This document shows positions 48,281-52,840 of a stretch of 52,840 nucleotides of DNA, in pieces. The position numbers and the translations under genes were made by a program. A model generated the notes under the pieces. It saw nothing but the letters and a program-made list of their open reading frames with translations, was not told where the DNA came from and made no database searches. The number at the start of each line of letters is the position of its first letter. Position 1 is the first letter of the stretch. The stretch lies in the NCBI GenBank assembly GCA_902629215.1, contig CACOQC010000004.1:1-52840 (forward strand), in the 5' to 3' direction. The DNA is from an uncultured Pelagibacteraceae bacterium. Its GTDB lineage: Bacteria > Pseudomonadota > Alphaproteobacteria > Pelagibacterales > Pelagibacteraceae.

Positions 48281-49261
48281 ATGAAAGAAAAGATAATAAC
48301 AAAAAAAGTTCTTAAATGGTATGATTTAAATAAAAGATCATTACCATGGAGAAAGAAAGTTTCTTTAGAAAAGAAACAATATTACACATTGGTAAGTGAG
48401 TTTATGTTGCAACAAACTCAAGTTAAAACTGTAATACCTTTTTTTAATAGATTTATAAAAGATTTACCTTCTATAAATTCTCTTGCGAAAGTTAATGAGA
48501 AAAAATTAATAAAACTTTGGGAAGGTCTAGGATATTACTCTAGAGCAAGAAATCTAAAAAAAACTGCGCAAGAAATAATTAAAAATTTTAATGGAAAATT
48601 GCCTAATAATTCTGAGGATTTACTAAAGCTCCCTGGTGTAGGAAATTATACTGCAAATGCAATTTTGGCTATTGCATTTAACAAACCTTATATTCCACTA
48701 GATGGAAATATAGAAAGAGTTTTAAAAAGATACCTTTATTTAAAGAAAGAAAAAGAAATTCGAAAAGATAATCTTGTCAAAAAAAAAATTATATTTGGAA
48801 CTACTTTAAGATCAAGTGATTACGTTCAAGCATTAATGGAATTAGGAGCATTGATATGTAAGCCAAGTAATCCAATATGTAGTCAGTGTCCAATTATAAA
48901 AAATTGCAAATCTTATAGAAAGAATGATTTTACTTTAACTAAAAATACAAAGAAAAATAGGGACAAATATTTTATCCTTAAAGTTTATAAAAAGGATCAG
49001 AAATATTTATTAATTAAAAACACTAAATTTAATTTTCTAAAAAATTTATCTATTTTTCCCATGGAAGAATTATCTAATCCAAAAAATTTTAATGAAAATT
49101 TGAATTTTAAGATGTCCAATATGAATATGAATATAAAGATTCAATATTCTAAAGATAATCAAAAATTTCCTTCATCTTATTGGTTTGATAGAAAAAAATT
49201 AAATAGTTATATGTTACCTTCATTTACAAAAAAAGTAGTTCAATATTTAGAGAAAAATTAA
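48281..49261 (+). CDS. mutY: A/G-specific adenine glycosylase
   Basis: MutY removes adenine mispaired with 8-oxoguanine. I start at ATG 48281; an in-frame ATG at 48236 would extend 15 residues into the divergent gene. The 326-residue protein has the catalytic Glu40 in SEFMLQQTQV, the helix-hairpin-helix LPGVGNYTANAI (117-128) and catalytic Asp141 in PLDGNIERV. The [4Fe-4S] loop has Cys spaced C-x6-C-x2-C-x5-C (CKPSNPICSQCPIIKNC). The C-terminal NUDIX-like 8-oxoG recognition domain (from about 225) is present but divergent. One base overlaps the next gene. Confidence 0.96.
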   Translation: MKEKIITKKVLKWYDLNKRSLPWRKKVSLEKKQYYTLVSEFMLQQTQVKTVIPFFNRFIKDLPSINSLAKVNEKKLIKLWEGLGYYSRARNLKKTAQEIIKNFNGKLPNNSEDLLKLPGVGNYTANAILAIAFNKPYIPLDGNIERVLKRYLYLKKEKEIRKDNLVKKKIIFGTTLRSSDYVQALMELGALICKPSNPICSQCPIIKNCKSYRKNDFTLTKNTKKNRDKYFILKVYKKDQKYLLIKNTKFNFLKNLSIFPMEELSNPKNFNENLNFKMSNMNMNIKIQYSKDNQKFPSSYWFDRKKLNSYMLPSFTKKVVQYLEKN

Positions 49262-50400
49262 TGAAAAAAGTTGGTATTATTGGTGCAGGTATCTCAGGAC
49301 TATACATTGCTAATTTATTTAAAAGAAATTCAAATTATCAAATTACAGTTTTTGAAAAAAATCATGTGATTGATTTAGATGAAGGTTATGGAATTCAGTT
49401 ATCAGTTAATAGCGTAAAGCTTTTGAATCAAATTGGATTTGACAAATTTAAAGATGATAAAAAATTCAATCCAAATAAAATAAATTTCTATTCTATTAAA
49501 AGCTCTAATAAGATATGCGATTTGGATATCTCAGAATTTAATTCACAAGAATGTAAGTATACTACTTTGAAAAGGTCTGATCTAGTCAATTTTTTAAAGG
49601 TGGGTTTAGAGCAGTCAATTAAAACCAATCATAATATTTCGAAGATAGATCAAGAAAATAAAAAGATTAAACTTAATTTTGAAAACAATGAAATTTTTGA
49701 ATGTGATTATTTGATAATTTCAGATGGAGTTTTTTCAAAAAGCAAAAGTCTTATCTCAAATAATAAAACTCAACCAAGTTTCAATAAAATGTTGGCTTTA
49801 AGAGGTACAATACCTAATTCTCAAAAAATTGATTGTAATAATATTTCGTTGTTTTTAGGTCCTGATTTTCATCAGGTAATTTATCCTGTAAATCCTAGCG
49901 GGGATTTAAATTTTATAGCCATATTAAAATATGACCTTTCAATTAATGAACAAAAAAACCATTTGTTATTCAATGAGAATAATTTTATCAAAAAAATTTT
50001 AGATGATATTCCATTAGAGATGAGAGAATTTATAAATGAAATTAAGCAATTAAAGATATTTCCAGTATTTATCAGTAATAATTTTTTTAAATTAAAAAAT
50101 GATAATGTTCATTTTATAGGCGATGCTCTTTTTGCCTTTCCTCCATCATTTGCCCAGGGTGCATCACAGTCTATAGAGGGCGCTTATGAATTATTTAAAA
50201 GTATAGAAAACAAAACGGAAAATAGTTTTTTTAAAAATAGAGTAAGTAAAATTAGAATGGTTAATAACAGATCAAAATTTAATCAATTTGCATTCCATTT
50301 ATCTAATCCTTTAACTACATTTTTAAGAAACATTTTTTTGAAAAAATTGGTTAAGAATAAAAAGTTTTTAGAAAGTTATCTTGGTAAAATTTATAGATAA
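49261..50400 (+). CDS. FAD-dependent monooxygenase, UbiH/PHBH-like
   Basis: A 379-residue class A flavoprotein hydroxylase. The N-terminal Rossmann motif [13 protein letters not shown] is at residues 5-17. The middle [16 protein letters not shown] corresponds to the DG motif. Near residue 285 [27 protein letters not shown] is the GD-x6-P motif that binds the FAD ribityl chain. The family hydroxylates aromatic rings, including ubiquinone precursors (UbiH, UbiF, UbiM) and salicylate-like compounds. A role in ubiquinone synthesis is possible but not shown. Its TAATG start overlaps mutY, and its end overlaps ccrM by 10 bases. Confidence 0.88.
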   Translation: MKKVGIIGAGISGLYIANLFKRNSNYQITVFEKNHVIDLDEGYGIQLSVNSVKLLNQIGFDKFKDDKKFNPNKINFYSIKSSNKICDLDISEFNSQECKYTTLKRSDLVNFLKVGLEQSIKTNHNISKIDQENKKIKLNFENNEIFECDYLIISDGVFSKSKSLISNNKTQPSFNKMLALRGTIPNSQKIDCNNISLFLGPDFHQVIYPVNPSGDLNFIAILKYDLSINEQKNHLLFNENNFIKKILDDIPLEMREFINEIKQLKIFPVFISNNFFKLKNDNVHFIGDALFAFPPSFAQGASQSIEGAYELFKSIENKTENSFFKNRVSKIRMVNNRSKFNQFAFHLSNPLTTFLRNIFLKKLVKNKKFLESYLGKIYR

Positions 50401-51470
50401 TTTTTATCAACAAGGAATTTTTGTCTTAAATTATCTATTGGCACAAAAGAACTACCTAATTTGCAATGCCAATAAGTCCATCCGTTACAGCTTTCGGCAC
50501 CTAAAATTGTAGCTGCTACTTTATGAATAGATCCCTCAGTTTGAGCATGCTTGATACTGCCATCAACCATTATTTTTGCACTAATTTTCCTCTTATTATC
50601 AAAAATAGTGGTACCTGGTTTAATAATTCCTAATTCAACTAATGATCCAAAAGGTATTCTTGGTTTAGATCTATTGTTCTGAAGAGTATCTAAATAATCA
50701 TCTTCTATAGGTATTGTTTTTTTTACTCTTTGTTCTGCAGCTTTAAAATAGGTTTTTTCTCGTTCAATTCCGTAATAATTTCTCCCCAATTTTTTAGCAA
50801 CTGTTGCTGTAGTTCCAGATCCTAAAAAAGGATCTAAAACTAAATCATCTTTATTCGAGGTTGCTAATAAAATTCTGTGAAGTAAAGCCTCTGGTTTTTG
50901 TGTAGAATGTACTTTTTTACCATTCTTTTTAAGCCTTTCTGAGCCATTACAAATCGGTAATTCCCAATTAGATCTCATTTGAAGATCATCATTCAAACAT
51001 TTTAAAGATTGGTAGTTGAATGTATATTTTGATTTTTCAGTTTTTGACGCCCAAATTAATGTCTCATGAGCATTTGTAAAACGTGTGCCTCTAAAATTTG
51101 GCATGGGATTTTTTTTATTCCAAATGACATCATTTAAAATCCAAAAACCTAAATTTTGAATTGCCGTACCAACTCTGAAAATATTGTGATAACTACCGAT
51201 TACCCAAATAGCTCCATCTTTTTTTAAAATTCTTTTACATTGAGTTAACCATGAATAAGTAAAGTCATCATACTTTTTAAAATTTTCAAATTGGTCCCAT
51301 TTGTCATTTACTGCATTAACCTTAGATCTGTCTGGTCTTGTTAATTCACTTTTTAATTGTAGGTTGTAGGGAGGATCAGCAAAAATTAAATCAAAAGTAT
51401 CATCAGGGATTTTTTTCAGTTCCTTTAAACTATCTCCATTAATTAATTTATTTTTCAAATCTAAATTCAT
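50391..51470 (-). CDS. ccrM: Cell-cycle-type adenine DNA methyltransferase CcrM (GANTC)
   Basis: CcrM methylates the adenine of GANTC and couples transcription to replication in alphaproteobacteria. The 359-residue beta-class enzyme has catalytic [10 protein letters not shown] (Asp32-Tyr35) and the SAM motif [19 protein letters not shown] near residue 213. The extra C-terminal domain that defines CcrM against plain restriction methylases is also present, with [14 protein letters not shown] and [24 protein letters not shown] specificity is inferred from this resemblance. No restriction enzyme is adjacent, so it is a solitary methylase. A well-spaced promoter with a GANTC site lies directly upstream. 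Confidence 0.95.
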   Translation of the reverse strand: MNLDLKNKLINGDSLKELKKIPDDTFDLIFADPPYNLQLKSELTRPDRSKVNAVNDKWDQFENFKKYDDFTYSWLTQCKRILKKDGAIWVIGSYHNIFRVGTAIQNLGFWILNDVIWNKKNPMPNFRGTRFTNAHETLIWASKTEKSKYTFNYQSLKCLNDDLQMRSNWELPICNGSERLKKNGKKVHSTQKPEALLHRILLATSNKDDLVLDPFLGSGTTATVAKKLGRNYYGIEREKTYFKAAEQRVKKTIPIEDDYLDTLQNNRSKPRIPFGSLVELGIIKPGTTIFDNKRKISAKIMVDGSIKHAQTEGSIHKVAATILGAESCNGWTYWHCKLGSSFVPIDNLRQKFLVDKNYL

Positions 51471-51483
51471 TTTTTAAAAATAA

Positions 51484-51512
51484 ATTAGACTCCAAAAAGA
51501 TTAATGGGTCAA
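51484..51512 (-). promoter_or_regulatory. Candidate ccrM promoter with overlapping GANTC site
   Basis: On the minus strand TTGACC (51512-51507) and TCTAAT (51489-51484) are separated by exactly 17 bases, a good sigma-70-type pair. The -10 element overlaps GAGTC (51492-51488), a CcrM target. A second target, GAATC, lies upstream at 51536-51532. The predicted start would leave a leader of only about seven bases before ATG 51470. Confidence 0.6.
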
Positions 51513-51573
51513 CCTACGATTGAATTATTTAGATTCGATTTGTGTTAGATTTTTTTGAGATAACTAGATATTG

Positions 51574-51590
51574 TGTTTCTACGTGAAACC
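51574..51590. other. parS-like imperfect palindrome
   Basis: TGTTTC, then T, then ACGTGAAAC-C forms a 17-base imperfect palindrome that equals the 16-base ParB site consensus TGTTTCACGTGAAACA with one extra base in the left half and a final C instead of A. It starts at the last base of the rnhB stop codon and lies in the 119-base gap before ccrM. Insertion within a ParB site normally destroys spacing, so function is doubtful. Confidence 0.25.
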
Positions 51591-52150
51591 TATTTAATTT
51601 TATTAATTGGTGAAAAAGTTTTCCTATGATGAGATGTAACACCTAAATTTTTAATAGCTTTCAAATGTTCTTTAGTTCCATAACCACAGTTTTTATCCCA
51701 ATAATATCCTCCAAATTTCTTTCCAAGATTAGATATCATTTTATCACGTGTAACTTTTGCAATTATAGAAGCTGCTGAAATTGACGGTATTTTTTGATCA
51801 CCTTTAATAACACAAATAAAATTATAATTCTTAATATTTGGGGATTTATTTCCATCAATTAGAACTAGGGAGGGTTTTTTTTTTAATTTTATAATTGCTC
51901 TTTTCATAGCAAGCATACTTGCATGAAATATATTTATTTTTTCAATTTCTTTGACTGAAGCTTTACCTATAGCCCATATAGAGTTTTTTTTTATATATTT
52001 TGCTAAAGTTTTTCGTCTAGATTTTGATAGTTTTTTTGAGTCACTTAATATTTTTTTGTCTATTGATTTATTCAATATTACCGCAGCAGCATATACAGGT
52101 CCTATCAAGCTACCTCTTCCAACTTCATCAACTCCAGCAACAATTTTCAT
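51590..52150 (-). CDS. rnhB: Ribonuclease HII
   Basis: RNase HII removes single ribonucleotides and RNA primers from DNA. The 186-residue protein starts with AGVDEVGRGSLIGPVYAAAVIL, carrying the catalytic Asp8-Glu9 and the G-R-G loop. SAASIIAKVTRDKMI and the C-terminal GYGTKEHLKAIKNLGVTSHHRKTF, with the usual Gly-Tyr-x-T-x-x-H motif, follow. The start shares a base with the stop of the glycosylase-like gene, so the two DNA-repair genes form an operon. Confidence 0.96.
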   Translation of the reverse strand: MKIVAGVDEVGRGSLIGPVYAAAVILNKSIDKKILSDSKKLSKSRRKTLAKYIKKNSIWAIGKASVKEIEKINIFHASMLAMKRAIIKLKKKPSLVLIDGNKSPNIKNYNFICVIKGDQKIPSISAASIIAKVTRDKMISNLGKKFGGYYWDKNCGYGTKEHLKAIKNLGVTSHHRKTFSPINKIK

Positions 52151-52840
52151 TAAATTTTTATTTTAAGATCTTTAATTTTTTGTCTGATTTTTTTTAAATC
52201 CTCCCAAGAATATTTCTTATTTTCTGGAAATCTAATTAAATATGAAGGGCTAAATGTTATCATGATAGGATAATTTTTATCTTTTATGATAATCTCCTTC
52301 CAATCTCCTCTTTCACTTGAAATTTTATTGTTTATTCCTGTAATAGACTCCATAGCTGTACTTCCCATTAAAATAATAATTTTAGGATTTATTATAGCAA
52401 TATGCTCTTTTAAGAATTTGGAGTATCTTTTGATTTCTTGGGCTGTTGGTTTTCTATCATTGGGTGGACGAAAATTTACAGAGTAAGTTAAATATACATC
52501 ATCAATATTAATATTTATTGCAATCAACATTTTTTTTAAAAGTTTACCAACTTCTCCTTGAAAAGCTAAACATGATAAATCCTCTTCAGCTCCTGGAGCT
52601 TCGCCAATTAACATTAACGGGCTATTTGCATTTCCATCACCAAGAATCAAATTTTTAGAATTATTTTTTAAATCACAACTTTCAATTGAATTAATTATTT
52701 TTTTTAAGTCAGATAATTTTTCAGCCTTATCAAGAATATTTTTGGCATTATTGGAATTATTGATTTTAAATCTATTTAGTGGTTTATCATTAAAAATAAA
52801 ATCGGGTTCAAAAGTATCAATTAAGTCTAGTTTAATTTTG
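52150..52840 (-). CDS. Family 4-type uracil-DNA glycosylase-like protein (partial, 5' end outside window)
   Basis: The frame is open to the window edge, giving 229 residues. The TTG at 52650 is internal because the conserved LILGDGNANSPLMLIGEAPGAEED motif spans it. Family traits are GEAPG, NFRPPNDRKPT, IIILMGSTAMESITG and the C-terminal SYLIRFPENKKYSWEDL. Several key places differ. The usual HPS/HPA motif reads SPS (Ser codon 52251-52249), the G-x-PFVG motif reads CLAFQG, and the usual TN after the YL strand reads TY. Only one possible cluster Cys (ESCDLK) is seen near the start. Fold is likely retained, but glycosylase activity is uncertain. Confidence 0.8.
   Translation of the reverse strand, partial: KIKLDLIDTFEPDFIFNDKPLNRFKINNSNNAKNILDKAEKLSDLKKIINSIESCDLKNNSKNLILGDGNANSPLMLIGEAPGAEEDLSCLAFQGEVGKLLKKMLIAININIDDVYLTYSVNFRPPNDRKPTAQEIKRYSKFLKEHIAIINPKIIILMGSTAMESITGINNKISSERGDWKEIIIKDKNYPIMITFSPSYLIRFPENKKYSWEDLKKIRQKIKDLKIKI

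Noticed and set aside
52150-52650. A complete 166-residue glycosylase gene starting at TTG 52650
   Set aside because: Coding continues upstream in frame with family-like residues, so the gene is cut by the window edge.

Overview
The window reads as a piece of a streamlined, very AT-rich alphaproteobacterial chromosome, most likely SAR11 (Candidatus Pelagibacter). The inference rests on strong A+T bias even inside conserved genes, almost no intergenic space, stop/start overlaps of the TAATG and ATGA type, a CcrM-type adenine methyltransferase, split b and b' ATP synthase subunits, an alphaproteobacterial aa3 oxidase cluster, and a beta-carotene-to-retinal pathway. I assign the lineage from gene content and style, not from a marker comparison. 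I see no rRNA, tRNA, CRISPR array, insertion sequence, phage or plasmid gene. The longest stretch without a sizeable gene is 7533-7824 (292 bases); it holds a candidate 38-residue ORF and the groEL terminator.

Layout. 1-5709: a partial coiled-coil protein, a small membrane protein, a DCC-family thiol oxidoreductase, the tldD/pmbA protease pair, a secreted DUF6134-like protein and a YczE/YitT-type membrane protein. 5706-9797: typA and groES-groEL on the minus strand. 9922-16350: a plus-strand run of a frameshifted HAD hydrolase, ribF, ileS, lspA, a lipoprotein and pgi. 16339-18170: rsmD and purD. 18382-24030: a minus-strand operon for ubiquinone (ubiA) and lipid A/Kdo synthesis and export (msbA, waaA, lpxK, acyltransferase). 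24082-28316: small membrane protein, quinone oxidoreductase, pirin, DoxX, a CxxC micro-protein, haloacid dehalogenase and rsmE. 28379-35731: the cytochrome c oxidase cluster coxB-coxA-ctaB-coxF-like-ctaG-coxC-surf1, followed by thrC and a peroxiredoxin.

35757-48280 is one unbroken minus-strand run: a DUF721/DciA protein, a DsbA-like protein, smc, the F0 part of ATP synthase (atpI, B, E, b', b), crtI-crtB-crtY-blh for retinal, then ispH, thrB and rnhA. Proton-driven ATP synthesis, the chromophore pathway for a light-driven proton pump and the last step of the MEP isoprenoid pathway therefore lie end to end. No rhodopsin gene and no crtE are in the window. 48281-52840 carries mutY, an FAD monooxygenase, ccrM, rnhB and a partial uracil-DNA glycosylase-like gene, a small DNA-maintenance group.

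Most content is core metabolism. The points most worth following are: an SMC protein of only 798 residues with no recognisable hinge; a one-base frameshift at a T8 run in a HAD hydrolase; a well-spaced ccrM promoter whose -10 overlaps a GANTC site; a parS-like 17-mer just after rnhB; loss of the family histidine in the glycosylase-like protein; and a 41-codon oxidase-cluster gene that simple ORF calling misses.
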